A DNA stretch of 64,000 bases from Dictyobacter vulcani (GTDB lineage Bacteria; Chloroflexota; Ktedonobacteria; Ktedonobacterales; Ktedonobacteraceae). The notes under the pieces are model-generated. The model was not told where the DNA came from. It did not search any database and was given only the letters and a program-made list of their open reading frames with translations. Shown in pieces: positions 18,301-33,300 of the stretch (within the stretch, counting starts at the first letter, position 1; every line of letters begins with the position of its first letter). The position numbers and the translations under genes are program-made. Location of the stretch: NCBI RefSeq assembly GCF_008974265.1, contig NZ_BKZW01000004.1, positions 248,001 through 312,000 of the forward strand. The letters run 5' to 3'.

Positions 18301-21300
18301 GTTGCAGGCCGTTGGCGAGCCAGGTATCAACCAGACGCCGGAGATCCAGGCTATCCCACGCGATCAGGTCTTGCCGCTCTCGTTTGCGCAGCAGCGCCTC
18401 TGGTTCCTGGAGCAGTTGAATCCAGGCACGATTGCCTATAACAAGCATATCGCCCTGCGCCTGACTGGCAGCTTGCATGTCCCGGCGCTTGAGTTCAGCC
18501 TGAATGAGATTATCCGCCGCCATGAGAGTCTACGCACCACCTTTGCGACGCTCAATGGTCAGACCACGCAGGTTATCCATGACTCCGCGCCATTGAGCCT
18601 ACCAGTCTTCACAGTGCTCGATGCGGTTGGTGTCCAGAATGTCGAAGAGGATCAGACCCTGACGCGCTTGATCCGTGAGTGTGTGGATCAGCCTTTCGAT
18701 CTGGTCACGGGACCCTTGCTGCGCGTACAGCTCTTCAAATTAGAGGCGGAAGAGCATATTCTGGTGTTGACCATGCACCACATCGTTTCGGATGCCTGGT
18801 CGAATTCCATCTTCCTCTCCGAGTTGTCCGATCTGTATACGGCGAGCATCAAGGGCGAGCAGGCCGAGTTGGCCGCGTTGCCGATCCAATATGCTGACTT
18901 TGCCGCCTGGCAGCAGGAGTATCTCCAGGGTGGTGTGCTGGATGCCCATCTCAATTACTGGAAGCAGCAGTTGCAGAACGTCGAGACGCTGGACCTGCCG
19001 ACCGATCGTCCACGCTCAGCGTTGCCGAGTGGTCATGCACGCCATTTCCCTTTTACTTTCAATGGTGAATTGCAGGAGAAGTTGCAGGACCTGAGTCGTA
19101 ACTCTGGCTCGACCCTCTTCATGACCCTGCTGGCTGGCTTCCAGGTTTTACTGGCGCGCTATAGCGGTCAGGATGATATCAGTGTTGGCTCGCCGATTGC
19201 CAATCGGAATCGCGCCGAGATCGAGGGCCTGATCGGCTTCTTTGTCAACATGCTGGTTCTGCGCAGCGATCTCTCCAGTAATCCAACCTTTGTCGAGCTG
19301 CTCAAGCAGGTGCGTGAGACCGCCTTGCGGGCCTTTACGCATCAGGATCTACCATTTGAAAAGATCGTCGAGGAACTGCATCCAGATCGCAATCTCAGTG
19401 TAAATCCACTTTTCCAGGTGAGCTTTAGCCTGCAGAATACCCCGGCGGCGGAACTTAATCTACCTGGCCTGGTGCTTACTCCGGTCAATACGCTGGACGC
19501 CACCACCAAGGTGGATCTGGAACTGCATATGTGGGAGACCGCTGAGAATCTCCAGGGCACGCTGATCTATAATACCGATCTGTTTGATACCGTGACCATC
19601 GAGCAGTTTGTGGCCCAGTTCGAGGTCCTGCTCAATAGCATTGTCACTGATCCCAATCGACCGATTGGCGGCCTGCCTCTGTTGTCCCAGGAAAATCAGG
19701 AGAAGTTGACCGGCTGGAATGAGGTGAAAGCGCCTTTCCAGGTGACGCTGCTGACCCAGGAATATGTCGAGCAGCAGGCGGCTCAGCGTCCACAGGCGCT
19801 GGCTGTGCGCACCGTTGAGGCGGAACTGACCTATGAACAACTGAATATACGTGCCAATCTACTGGCCCATTTCTTGCAGGCGCAGCACGTTGGTCCTGAG
19901 CAGGTGGTTGGCGTTTGCCTGCCACGCTCGACCGAGATGTTTGTCGCGCTGCTGGCGGTTCTGAAGGCTGGCGGGGCCTACCTGCCGATCGACCCTGTCT
20001 ATCCTGCCGAGCGCATTAATTATATGCTCCAGGATGCCGGAGCGCAGATTGTGTTGACGGAATCCTCACTGGCCGCTCTGGTCTCAGTAGAGGGCATGCT
20101 GGTGTGGAACCTGGATACGCAGTGGTCCGAACTGGTTGATTATGCGACCAGTAATCCAGCGGTCGTGGCCGGACCGGACAATCTGGCGTATATGATCTAT
20201 ACGTCGGGCTCAACTGGTCGTCCAAAGGGTGTGCAGATCACGCAGGAGAACCTGCTGAACCTGGTGCACTGGCATCAGCAGAGCTATGCGGTGACTCCTG
20301 ATGACCGGGCGACGCAACTGGCCGGTGTGGCCTTCGACGCCTGTGTCTGGGAAGTCTGGCCCTATCTGACGGCTGGTGCCAGCCTGTTTGTGCCTGACGA
20401 GCAGACGCGCCTCTCACCTGAGCTGTTGCAGCGCTGGTTGAACGAGCAGGCGATTACGATCAGCTTCCTGCCGACCCCATTAGCGGAACAGTTGCTGGCC
20501 CAGAAGCCCGAGGATAGTACCCTGCGCTTCCTGCTGACCGGTGGCGATGCTTTACAGCGTCGCCCCCAGGCCAATACACCATTTACGCTGGTCAACCATT
20601 ATGGTCCGACCGAGGCCACGGTCCTGGCTACGGCTGGCGTGGTCGAGGAACAGGATCTGGGCAGCCTGCGCGTGCCGAGCATCGGACGAGCGGTGGCGCA
20701 TAGCAGTGTCTATGTGCTGGATCAGCATCTGCAGAAAGTGCCGGTCGGCGTGGTTGGTGAGCTGTATATTGGTGGTGCCGGTGTCGGTCGTGGCTACCAG
20801 GGCCGCGCCGATCTGACCGCCGAGCGCTTTGTGCCTGATCCCTATGATCAGCAAGCAACCGGTAAACGCTTATATCGGACTGGCGACCTGGTGCGTTTTT
20901 TGCACGATGGCCAGATCGAGTTCCAGGGTCGCGCTGATGATCAGATCAAGGTGCGTGGCTTCCGCATCGAATTGGGTGAGATCGGGACGGTGCTGGCGCA
21001 GTATCCAGACCTGGAAGAGAGCGTGGTCACGGTCGCGACGACGCCGGCGGGCCAGAAGCAGCTTGTGGCCTATCTGCTGGTGAAGCCGGGGTGGTCTGTG
21101 ACCTCGCCGTCCTCAAGGATTTCCTGGCACAACATCTGCCCGAATACATGTTGCCATCGGTCTTCATGATCCTGGAGACACTGCCACTGACCGCCAACGG
21201 CAAAGTCGATTATAAAGCCTTGCCGGAGCCACAATTCACGGTGGCGGACAACTCGTTTGTGGCGGCAAGTAGTCCCATCGAGGTGGCGCTGGCCGAGCTG

Positions 21301-24300
21301 TGGAGCCAGGTGCTGGATGTCCAGCATGTGAGTGTCCATACTTCATTCTTTGAACTGGGCGGCCACTCGCTCTTAGCCACCACCCTGTTGACACGTATTC
21401 GCCAGGTTCTGCACGTCGATATGCCCCTGCGCTGCCTGTTTGAATATCCAACCGTTGCCGAGCAGGCGCGCTGGATCGAGGAGGCAGGCCGTAAACACCA
21501 GCCGCCGGTGATCAGCGCGGTGGAGGAGCGCGAGCATCTGCCTCTCTCCTTTGCACAGCAGCGCCTCTGGTTCCTGGATCAACTAGAGCCAGATAGCGCG
21601 GCCTATAATAGCCCGCTCGTGCTGCATATCCAGGGTGACCTGAACCTGACGGCGTTGGAAGAGAGCCTGCAAACCATTGTGCAGCGCCACGAAAGCCTGC
21701 GCACCACCTTTGTCACACAGAATGGACAGGCGGTGCAGAAAATTGCACCGGAACTGCAACTCAATCTTACGGTTGTGGATATCAGCCAGAAATCCCAGCA
21801 GGAGCAGGAAGCCTTTGTACAGGAGACTGTCCAGCAAGAGGTGCAGCGGCCCTTTAATCTGGCCACGGGTCCTTTGCTGCGCGCTGGCTGTATCAAGCTT
21901 GCGGCTACCGAGCATGTCTTCTTCATGACGGTCCATCACATTACCTGGGATGGCTGGTCGATGAGCGTGTTCGAGCGTGAGTTCTTCGCCCTCTATAGCG
22001 CCAACGTCGCAGGCAAGTCCGTGCGCTTGCCTGCCTTGCGGGTACAATATGCGGACTACGCGCTCTGGCAGCGCAACTGGTTACGCGGCGAGGTCCTGGA
22101 AAATCAGCTCGCGTACTGGAGCCAGCAACTGGCAGGTGTCGAGCCGCTGGAACTGCCGACTGATTTCCCACGGCCCGCCATGGCCTCTGGTCAGGGTCTA
22201 CGCCAGGAAGTAGTGGTTCCCCAGGCATTATATCAGGGCATCCAGCGCCTCAGTCAGCAGGCCGGTGTCACCACATACATGACACTGATGGCAGCCTTCC
22301 AGGTCCTGCTCGCCAAATATACACAGCAGTCAGATATCAGCGTGGGGACACCGGTGGCGAACCGTGGTCAGAGCGAGATCGAGAACCTGATCGGTTTCTT
22401 CGTCAATACGCTGGTGATCCGCAACGATCTCAGCAGCAATCCCAGCTTCCGGGATTTCTTGCAGCAGGTACGCGAGACCACGTTGAATGCCTATGCGCAC
22501 CAGGATCTGCCCTTTGAGAAACTGGTCGAGACCTTGCAGCCTGAGCGTGAGAAGAACCACGCGCCTCTGTTCCAGGTGATGTTTGTCTACCAACATGCGG
22601 CGGGCTCACAGCATACACCGGCCAATCTGGTGGTGACGCCCGTTGAGAACGAGAAATGCACCTCCAAGTTTGATCTGACGCTCTCGGTGGCAGAAATTGA
22701 TCAGCAGCTCAACTGTGTGGTGGAATACAGCACGGATCTGTTCGCGGAGTCCACCATCCAGCGCTTCTTACAGCACTGGCAGACCCTGTTGGCCACGATT
22801 GTCGCGCAGCCTGAGCAGCGCCTGAAGCAGATCTCGGTTCTGCCAGCACACGAGCTACGCTTGCAGGCCAGCTGGAACCAGACCAATGCGCCTCTACCAT
22901 CCACGGCGAGCGTGCAGCAATTGTTTGAGCAGCAGGTCAGCCGCCAGCCGCAGGAAATCGCGCTGGCCTATCGCGAGCAGACCATGAGCTATCAGGAATT
23001 GAATGAGCGCGCTAACCGGGTCGCGCACTATCTGCAGGCTCGGCATCAGGTCGGACCAGACACGCTGGTGGGTATCAGTATCGAGCGCTCACTGGAGGCC
23101 CTGGTCGCGCTTATGGGTGTCATCAAAGCCGGTGGTGCCTACCTACCCCTGGATCCATCTTATCCCGCGGATCGCCTGGCCTTCATGATCAATGATTCGC
23201 AGGTCTCGGTGGTGTTGTGCAAGGCACCAAACGATCCCGAGGGTCGAACCTACATGGGGGCACCAAACGACCCCGAGGGTCGAACCTACATGGGGACGGT
23301 CTTTGTGAACCTGGATAGCTCATGGGCGGAAATCTCTTCTTATAGTTCGGAGAATCCCGAGTGTGTGACGCAGTCACGGGATCTGGCCTATGTGATCTAT
23401 ACCTCGGGCTCGACTGGTCTGCCTAAAGGGGTGATGGTTGAACATGGCAACCTGCGCAATCTCGTGCATGCCTTGAAGCCAGTCTATAACCTGACCTCGG
23501 AGCATCGGGTCCTGCAATATATGTCGCTTAACTTTGATGTCTCGATTGCCGACATCTTCTCGACCCTGACCAGTGGGGCGCGCCTCTGTCTGGTGCCTAC
23601 GGATGTGATGATCCCTGGTGAGGCCCTGCATGAACTGCTGCAAAGCTACGAAGTTACCTCGGGACGTTTCCCGCCATCGGTGCTGCAGGCCTTGCCGAAC
23701 GATAATTTGCCGCAGCTCAAAACGGTGATTACTGGCGGTGATCGCTGGACACTTGATCTGCTGGAACGCTGGATCGGCCAGGGGCGGTTCGTGAATGAGT
23801 ATGGTCCCACCGAGACGACTGTGCTGTGTACGCTCGGAAAGTGTCGCCTGGATACGCAGGACATCGCCATCGGTGGCCCGATCGCCAATACCTATGCTTA
23901 TGTGCTGGATGCGGCCGCGCAGCCGGTGCCGATCGGGGTATCCGGTGAGCTGTATATCGGCGGGGCCGGTGTGAGTCGCGGTTATCTTAAGCGCTCAGCC
24001 CTGACCGCTGAGCGCTTTGTGCCGGATCCCTGGAGCCCACTGCCAGGTTCACGTATGTATAAGACCGGTGACCTGGTACGCTATCTACCGACCGGCGAGA
24101 TCAAGATCCTGGGCCGTACCGACGATCAGGTTAAGATCCGTGGCTTCCGCGTCGAACTGGGTGAGATCGAGAATGTCCTGAACCAGCATGAGGCGGTACG
24201 TGAGAATGTCGTGCTGGTCCATGGCGATACGGCCAGTAACAAGAAACTGGTGGCCTATCTGGCGGTCGAGTCAGAGCAGGTGAGCAGTCAGGAGATGCGT

Positions 24301-27300
24301 GAACTGGCGCGGCAGACGTTGCCAGAATACATGGTCCCTTCGCACTTCGTCTTCCTGCCCGCGCTGCCAACGCTGCCCAATGGCAAAATTGATCGCAAGG
24401 CCCTGCTCGTCCTGGATCTCGTGGAAGATACTGCCGTGAGCTTCGTGGCCCCACGGACCCTGAACGAAGAGGTGGTGCTGTCCTGCTGGAGTGAGGTGCT
24501 GGAGCGTGAGCGCATCAGCGTCGAGGATAACTTCTTCGCGATCGGTGGTCACTCGCTGCTGGCTTCGCAACTGGTCTCACGCCTGCGCACGGCCTTCCAG
24601 CTTGAGATACCGCTGCGTACGCTCTTTGATGCCCCGACCATCGCCGAGCAGGCCGTGTTGTTCGAGCAGCTACGCCGTAGTCAGGCGCACACACTGGCAC
24701 CGGAACTGGTCGCGGTTGAGCAGCGACCACAGCATATCCCGCTTTCCTTTGAGCAGCAGCGCCTCTGGTTCCTGCACCACATGGACTCCGAGAGCGTGGC
24801 CTACTCGCTCCCGGTGGTGATCCGGCTCAAGGGCGAGATCCAGGTGAAGCTACTCGAAAATGCGCTGACCGAGATTGTACGCCGCCAGGAGAGCCTGCGC
24901 ACGACCTTTACCACCGTCAATAATCAACCGGTCCAGCAGATCGCCCCGGCGACCCGCTTCACGCTTCCGCTGCTGACCATCCTGCCGCAAGAGGATCTGG
25001 ATGTAGAGGCGCAGGCGCTGGAACTGGCGCAGGTCGAGCTCCAGCGGCCCTTCGATTTAGAGCAGGGACCGTTGTTCCGCACCTTGTTGATCGCGCTCTC
25101 GCCACAGGAGCATATCCTGGTGCTGAATATGCACCATATTATCTCCGATGGCTGGTCGGTCGGTATTCTGGTGCAGGAGTTGACGACACTGTATATGGCC
25201 CTGAACCAGAACAGTGTGGCTCCCTTGCCAGAACTGACCCTGCAGTATGCGGACTACGCGCTCTGGCAGCGCAACTGGCTGCAGAAAGCTGCTATGCAGA
25301 CGCAGGTGCAATACTGGAAGGACAATCTTTCCCACCTTGAGCCGTTGAATCTGCCTACCGACTATGCGCGACCGGCGGTGATGACGCGCCAGGGTGCGAA
25401 GCAGGCTTTCGTGGTCTCGCCAGAGATTCTGGCTGGACTCCAGCGCATCAGTCGCCAGGAGGGCGCGACCCTATTCATGACGCTGCTCTCGGCCTTCCAG
25501 CTCTTGCTGGCTCGCTATAGTCAGCAGAACGATATTGTGGTCGGCACGGTGTCGGCGCATCGTTCGCAGCGTGAGTTGGAGTCGCTGGTCGGTTTCTTTA
25601 TCAATACCTTGCCGCTGCGCACACAACTGGATGGGGAGTGGTCTTTCCGCAATCTGCTCCAGTCGGTACGCGAGACCACATTGAATGCCTATGCGCATCA
25701 GGATGTGCCATTTGATCTGATGGTCGATGCGGTCCAGGCCACGCGTGACCTGAGTACCTCGCCGATCTTCCAGGTGCTCTTCATGCTCCAGAATGTGCCC
25801 TTTACAGCAGAGAGTATCTCGGATATAGAGATGAGTGTAGTTGATATCGAGACCCACACGGCCAAGTTTGATCTGACCCTGACGGCGGCTGAGACCAGCC
25901 AGGGCCTGAGCGCATCCTTTGAATATAGTACCGAGCTATTCAAGCCTGAGACCATCGAACGCTTGAGCGCGCACTTCCAGCAGTTGCTGGCGGCGATTGT
26001 GGCTGATCCACAACATCCGATTGGTCGCTATCGCTTGCTCACCGAGCGTGAGCAGTCCCTGTTTGATAGCTGGCAGGGTCCGGCGCTGCCCGTTGTAAGC
26101 ATTGAAACGCTCCACAGTGGCATCAGTAGCCAGGCACAGCAGACGCCACACAACACCGCTTTATTGTCGGTGTCGGAGAGCATGAGCTATCAGGAGTTAG
26201 AGCAGCAGTCCAATCAGCTGGCCCACTATCTGCGTGGACTGGGTATCGGGCCAGAGAGTAAAGTTGGCCTGTGTCTGGAGCGTGGGGTGTCGCTGCTGGT
26301 GGGTATGCTGGCCATCCTCAAGGCCGGAGCCGCCTATGTGCCACTGGACCCTAATTATCCGGTGGAGCGGCTGCACTTCATCCAGGCGGATGCGCAGATG
26401 GAGCTCTTGCTGACCCAGACCTCGTTGCAGGAGCAGATCGCGCTCCCGGGCATCGCGGTATTGTGTAGTGATCGCGACAGCGCCTTGTGGTCCGAGGAAC
26501 CAGTCAGCGCTCCTGATGTACCGATGACGAAGGCCAACCTGGCTTATGTCATCTACACCTCGGGTTCAACCGGCCGACCGAAGGGGGTAATGGTCACGCA
26601 TGCCAGCGCGACCAGCTTCGTCGAGTGGTCCCGGCAGACCTATACAGAGGCTGAACTCAAGGGAGTGCTGGCGAGTACCTCGATCTGCTTTGACCTCTCG
26701 ATCTTCGAGATCTTTGTCACCTTGAATGTTGGTGGTACCGTGATCATCGCCGAGAACGCCATGGAGCTGGCGCAGCATCCCTATCGTGACCAGGTAACGC
26801 TGGTCAATACCGTCCCATCGGCGGCGGCCGAACTGGTCCGGCAACGGGCCTTTCCGGATGGCGTGCTGACCATCAATATGTGTGGTGAGGCGCTGCCGCT
26901 GACGGTGGTACAGCAGCTAGAGCAGACGACGGACATCCAGAACATTTACAACCTGTATGGTCCGTCAGAAGATACCACCTACTCAACCTATACGCTGGTC
27001 AATTCCAACTACCTGACCATCGGGCGGCCACTGAGTGGTACCCAGGTCTATGTGCTGGATCCCTATCTGCAACCGGTACCATTGGGGGTACGCGGCGAGC
27101 TCTACCTGAGCGGTGAGGGCCTGGCACGCGGCTACTATGGACGCGGCGAGCTGACGGCCGAGCGCTTTATCCCGAATCCTTTTGGTCCGACACCTGGAGC
27201 GCGGATGTATCGCACCGGTGACGTGGTGCGCTATCGTGCTGATGGCGACCTCGACTTCATCGGCCGTGTTGACCATCAGGTCAAGATTCGCGGCTTCCGC

Positions 27301-30300
27301 ATCGAGCTGGGTGAGATCGAGAACTGCCTGCAGCGCCATCGCGACGTTAAAGACGTGGTGGTCACGGTGCAGGAGGAGTCCAACGGCACTAAGCGCATCC
27401 TGGCCTATGTGGTTGGTACCGCTGATGTCGATGGCTTACGGCACTATCTCCAGGAATACCTGCCGGCTTATATGATTCCGGCCTTTTTCCTGCCCCTGGA
27501 GGCGCTGCCGCTGACACCTAACGGTAAAGTTGATCGCAAGGCTCTGCCAACGCCTGATCAGCATCAGGAGAGCATGGCCCGTGACATCATTGCTCCGCGC
27601 AACCAGGAAGAAGAGATCCTGCTACAGCTCTGGACCAGGTCTTGAGTACCGAGCAGCCGATCAGTACGGATGATAACTTCTTCGAGATCGGTGGTGACTC
27701 GATCCTGAGTCTGCAGATCGTGTCACGGGCTCGTGAACTGGGCTTACAGCTCACGCCACGCGACATCTTTGAACACCAGACCATCGCTGGACTGGCAAGG
27801 GTGCTGGCGAGTGCGGGCAGTATCGCGGTCAACGAGATAGAGCAGGGACCGATCAGTGGCGACGTGGTGTTGACACCGATCCAGCACTGGTTCTTTGAGC
27901 AGCAGCTGGTCGATCCGAACCATTGGAACCAGGCCTTCATGCTCAGTGTACGCCCGGATATCCAGGTGGATCTACTGCAGCAGGCGCTGGCCCATCTACC
28001 GCTCCACCATGATGGCCTGCGCACACGCTTTAGCTATCGCGATGGACACTGGCTACAGACCATCGCTGCACCCGAGTCGGCCCGGCTCCTGTCTTCGATA
28101 GGATCGATGTTTCTGAATATAGTGGTCAGGACTTACAGGATCTGATTGAGCTGCACGCCCGGGACGCCCAGGCCGCGCTCAACCTGTTCCATGGTCCGGT
28201 CTGGAAGGCGGTCTGGTTTGATCTGGGGGCCGAGCAGCCATCGCGTCTCTTACTGGTGATCCATCACCTGTTAGTGGATGGTGTCTCCTGGCGCGTGCTG
28301 CTGGAAGATATCCAGGTGGCCTATAGTCAATTAGTGCAGAACCAGGCGGTTAAGCTGGCCGCTAAGACCACGGCCTTCCAGCAGTGGGCGGGACAACTCC
28401 AGAGCTATGCGCAATCAGAGGAGGTGGTCAAACAACTCCCTTACTGGCTGGCGCAGACCGACCATCTCTTCCATAATCTGCCGACCGACCATCAAACGGG
28501 CGCGAATACCGCTTCCTCGGTGGAGCATGTGCGGCAGGCCTTGAACAGGGAAGAGACGCGGGCACTGCTGGAGGATGTGCCACCGGCCTTCCACACGCAG
28601 ATCAATGATGTGTTGTTGACGGCGCTGGCACTGACCCTCTTACCATGGAGCGGCAACCGGGCCCTGTTCGTCAATCTGGAGAGCCATGGACGCGAGTATC
28701 TGCAGCCCGGCATGGATCTATCCCGCTCGGTGGCTGGTTCACCAGCTTATATCCACTGCTGCTGGACCTGCGGCACAGGGCGCGACGCAACCGCTGACCG
28801 CTTTGAAGCTGATCAAAGAGCAGTTGCGCCAGGTGCCACGTTCCGGCATTGGCTATGGGCGCTGCGCTACCTGTATCAACCGGACGAGAGTTTGCCAGCG
28901 GAGCAACGTGCGACCCTGGAGCAGCTGCGCACGCTGCCATGTGCGCAGCTGAGCTTTAACTACCTGGGCCAGTTTGACCAGGTCATCCAGTCTGACGGCA
29001 TCTTCGGCGAGGCCGCTGAGTCCAGTGGCATGTCGCAGTATGAGAACAACTTGCGCGTCCATCTGCTGGATATTACGGCCAGTATCGTGGATGGCGGTTT
29101 CGCCATCGACTGGGCATATAGCACGGCGCACCACGAGGCCAAAACCATCGAGCGCCTGGCTAACAACTTTATCCAGCGCGTGCGACAGATCATTGTCCTG
29201 TGTCAGGATCTGCAGAATAGCGGCTATACGCCATCGGACTTCCCGCTGGCCTGCATGACCCAGGAGCAGATTGATCGCTTGCTGGGGAATAACCGCAATG
29301 TCGAGTCGGTCTATCGCTGTCGCCCTTGCAGCAGGGTCTGCTGTTCCATAGTCTCTATGAGCCAGTCGGCGGCGACCATATTATCCAGACCTGCTTTAGC
29401 ATTGATGGTCCATTGAATGTGGAGGCTTTTGTGCAGGCCTGGCAGCAGGTCAGCGCCCGCCATGGTGTCCTGCGCACTGGCTTTATCTGGAGGGACTACA
29501 GGAGCCGTTGCAGGTTGTGTCGCGCACGGCAGAGATTCCAGTCATCAGTGTGGACTGGCAGGCTGACTCGGTGGAAGAGCAGCAAGCAAAATTGGCCGAG
29601 TATCTGAAGACCGATCGCTTCCAGGGCTTCACGCTCTCCCAGGCACCGTTGCTGCGCCTGCTCCTCTGTCAATTGTCCGAGGACCACTACCAGGTGGTCT
29701 GGACTTATCACCATCTCTTGCTGGACGGCTGGAGTATTCCATTGCTCCTGAAAGACTTGTTTGCCTGCTATCAGGCCACTGATCAGCAGCGCCAGCCGGT
29801 CCTGGGGAAGGTGCGCTCGTACCAGGATTACATCCTCTGGTTGCAGCAGCAGGATATGGCGAAGGCTGAGGCGTTCTGGCGCGAGAAGCTGAGCGGCTTT
29901 ATGGCTCCAACCTCGATCGCGGTTGAGAAAGCGCAGTCGGCAGTACGCGAAGTCAGCTATGGCAAATGCCAGCTGGAGCTGTCAGAGGAGGTAACACAGG
30001 GACTGCAGCGCCTGGGACGGCAGCAGCAGCTTACGCTGAACACGCTGGTCCAGGGAGCCTGGGCGATTCTGCTGAGCCGCTATAGCGGTGAGTCAGATGT
30101 GGTCTTCGGGCCACGGTCGCCGGACGTGCCGCGGCGGTGCCGGATATCGAGCGCATGGTTGGTCTCTTTATCAACACCCTGCCCGTGCGCGCCAGCTTCT
30201 CCGGACCACCCCGGTTAGCGAACTCCTGCAGCAGTTGCAGCAGCATCAGTAGAGGTTGGACCCTATGAATACAGCCCGCTGGTCAGTGTGCAGAGCTGGA

Positions 30301-33300
30301 GTGAGGTCCCGCGTGGGACCAGCTTGTTTGAAAGCCTCTTTGTCTTTGAGAATTATCCGGTGGATACCAGTCTCAAAGAGAGCGCCGATGGCCAGCAGCA
30401 GCTCAGTGTCCAGTTCAACCATACGGTCGAGCAGACCAATTATCCATTGATGCTGGAGGTCCTGCCGCATCAGCAGATCCTGTTCCAGCTGAGCTATACC
30501 CACAACAGCTTCTCAAACGAGGCGGCTGCCGGTCTGTTGCACCATCTGCAAACGCTGCTTGAAGGTATACTGGCGAAGCCCGAGGCGGTAGTGGCCGAAC
30601 TGCCACTACTGACCAATCGTGAAGTCGAGCATATCGTCGGGAAGCTGAACCAGACACAGGTGCCGTATCAACTGGATACGTCACTGCACCAGTTGATCGC
30701 CAACCACGCCAACCGCTATCCCACCACGGTCGCCCTGGTCTGTGGCCAGACGCGACTGACCTATGGACAGTTGCAGGAACGGGCCACACAGCTCGCGCAT
30801 CGCCTGCGCCGCCTGGGTGTTGGTCCTGACGTGCTGGTTGGACTGTATATGCCGCGCTCCATCGAGATGGTGATCGGCATGCTGGCGATCTTCCAGGCCG
30901 GTGGAGCCTATCTGCCGCTGGATCTGGCCACACCGAAAGGTCGCCTGGAAACCATTCTCCAGGACGCGCAGCCACGGGTCCTGCTGACCTATGCCCACCT
31001 GCGTGATCAGCTCCCGATCAGTACGATCCAGACGCTGTGTCTGAATCCCACCTGGCAGGACTTCGCGCAGGAGAGTACGCTGCTGCTGCCCGATGATGCG
31101 GATAATCAGCGCCTGGCCTATGTGATCTATACCTCGGGCTCGACCGGCAAACCTAAGGGGGTGATGGTCACACAAAAGGGGATGCTCAACCATCTCTTCA
31201 TCAAGATCGAGGAGCTAGACATCACGGAATACGACCGTATCGCGCAGACGGCTTCGCACTGCTTCGATATCTCGGTCTGGCAGATCTTCGCCGGTCTGCT
31301 CAGCGGCTCGCGGGTCCATATCCTGCCTGACGAGATCGCCCATGATCCTGAGAATCTGGTGCAGGCGGTGGCCCAGGAGCACATCTCGATCCTGGAGGTG
31401 GTGCCGTCACTGTTACGCGCCATGGTCGAGATGATCCCTACGGAGCGCCTGAATGCGCAGCTGCGCAGCCTGCGCTGGCTGGTGGCCACAGGTGAGGCAC
31501 TGCCGGCGGATCTCTGCCGCCGCTGGTGCCAGAACAGCCATCTGCCCCTGGTCAATGCTTATGGTCCTACCGAGTGCTCGGACGATGTGACACACCTGGT
31601 TGTCGATGAGCCACCGGCGGCACATGTCAGTGTGATGCCGATCGGTAAAGCCCTGGCCAATACCAGCCTCTATATCCTGGATGAAGCTTCCAGCCGGTTC
31701 CGATCGGAGTCGCGGCCCAGCTATACATCAGTGGTACCGGGGTTGGACGTGGCTACCTGCTGGATCCACAGCGTACGGCCAGCACGTTTATGCCGAATCC
31801 TTTCAGTGGGGTTCCCGGTGAGCGTATGTATCGCACCGGTGACCTGGCGCGCTACCTGCCTGACGGAACGGTCGAGTTTGTCGGTCGCGTCGATTATCAG
31901 GTCAAGGTCCGGGGTTTCCGCATCGAGCTGGGTGAGATCGAGGCTGCGCTCCAGCAGCACACGGCGATCCAGGAAAATGTGGTGCTGGTCCGTGAGGATG
32001 TACCGACGCAGCAGCGCCTGGTGGCATATGTGGTCTGTACCTCGGCTGCCGAGACGCCCGCGATTGACGAGCTCAAGCAGTTCTTGCGCCAGCAGTTGCC
32101 GGACTACATGCTGCCAACGGCCTTTGTGCTGCTGCCAGCCATGCCGCTGACCAGCAATGGCAAGATTGATCGCCGCGCCCTGCCGGCTCCTGAGGAGCAG
32201 GACGAGCGCACGGACGACCAGTACGCGGCGGCGTTGAGTCCGCTGGAGGAGTTGCTGGCCAACATCTGGCGCGACGTGCTCTCGCTCAAGCAGGTGCATG
32301 CTCATGATAACTTCTTTGAACTGGTGGACACTCACTGCTGGCGACACGCTTGATCTCGCGCATTCGTGCCGAGTTCCAGATCGAGATCCCGCTCAAGAGT
32401 CTCTTTGAAGCGCCGACGGTGGCTGCGATGGCGGCGCAGATCGCGCAACTCCAGCGCGAGAACCAGCATGTGGCCACCCCACCTCTGGTGCCGATGTCGC
32501 GTGAGAGCGCTATCCCGCTCTCGTTCGCGCAGCAGCGGCTCTGGTTCATCGACCAGATGGAGCCTGCCAATGCGGCCTATAATATTCCGCTGGCCCTGCG
32601 CCTGAGCGGTGATCTGAATGCCGAGGCGCTGGTCCGCAGCCTGCAGGAGATTGTCAACCGGCACGAAATCTTACGCACCAGCTTTGTGGTCCAGGATGAG
32701 CAGCCGGTGCAGATCATCCATAGCGCCGACACCTTCCAGGTCCGGCAGTTGAATATCAGCGAACTGGTAGCCAGTGCCCGCGATACGCTGATCAAGCAAC
32801 TGGCGCTGGAAGATGCACAACGGCCCTTTGATCTGACGGAAGCACCGTTGATGCGCGCCACGCTGGTCCGTTGTAGTGATCCCAGACTCCAGTCTACCGC
32901 CAGTGAGTCCAGTGGCAGTGAGGCGCTGGATGAGCAGGAAAGCGAGTTTGTGCTCCTGTTGACCATGCACCACATTGTTTCCGATGGCTGGTCCATGGGT
33001 GTGCTGTTACGCGAGTTGAGTGTGCTCTACCACGCCTATAGTCATGGCAAGCCCTCACCGCTCAGCAACCTGGCGATCCAATATGCCGATGTCGCGCTCT
33101 GGGAGCGCAGCTGGTTGCACGGCGATCTGATGGATTATCACCTGAACTACTGGAAGCAGCAGCTGAGTGGCTTTACCTCTCTGCAACTGCCAACCGATCG
33201 GCCCGGCCGGCGGTGCCAACCAGTAATGGTGCGGCCTATCAGTTCTCTCTGCCGTCAGCGGTCGCTGAAGCGCTCCAGGCCCTCAGCCAGCAAGAGGGAG

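Noticed and set aside
23218-23297. The module 3 insert as an assembly duplication only
   Set aside because: The two units differ by one base and resemble the intergenic repeat, which a simple read-stutter artefact would not explain; it still deserves read-level confirmation.
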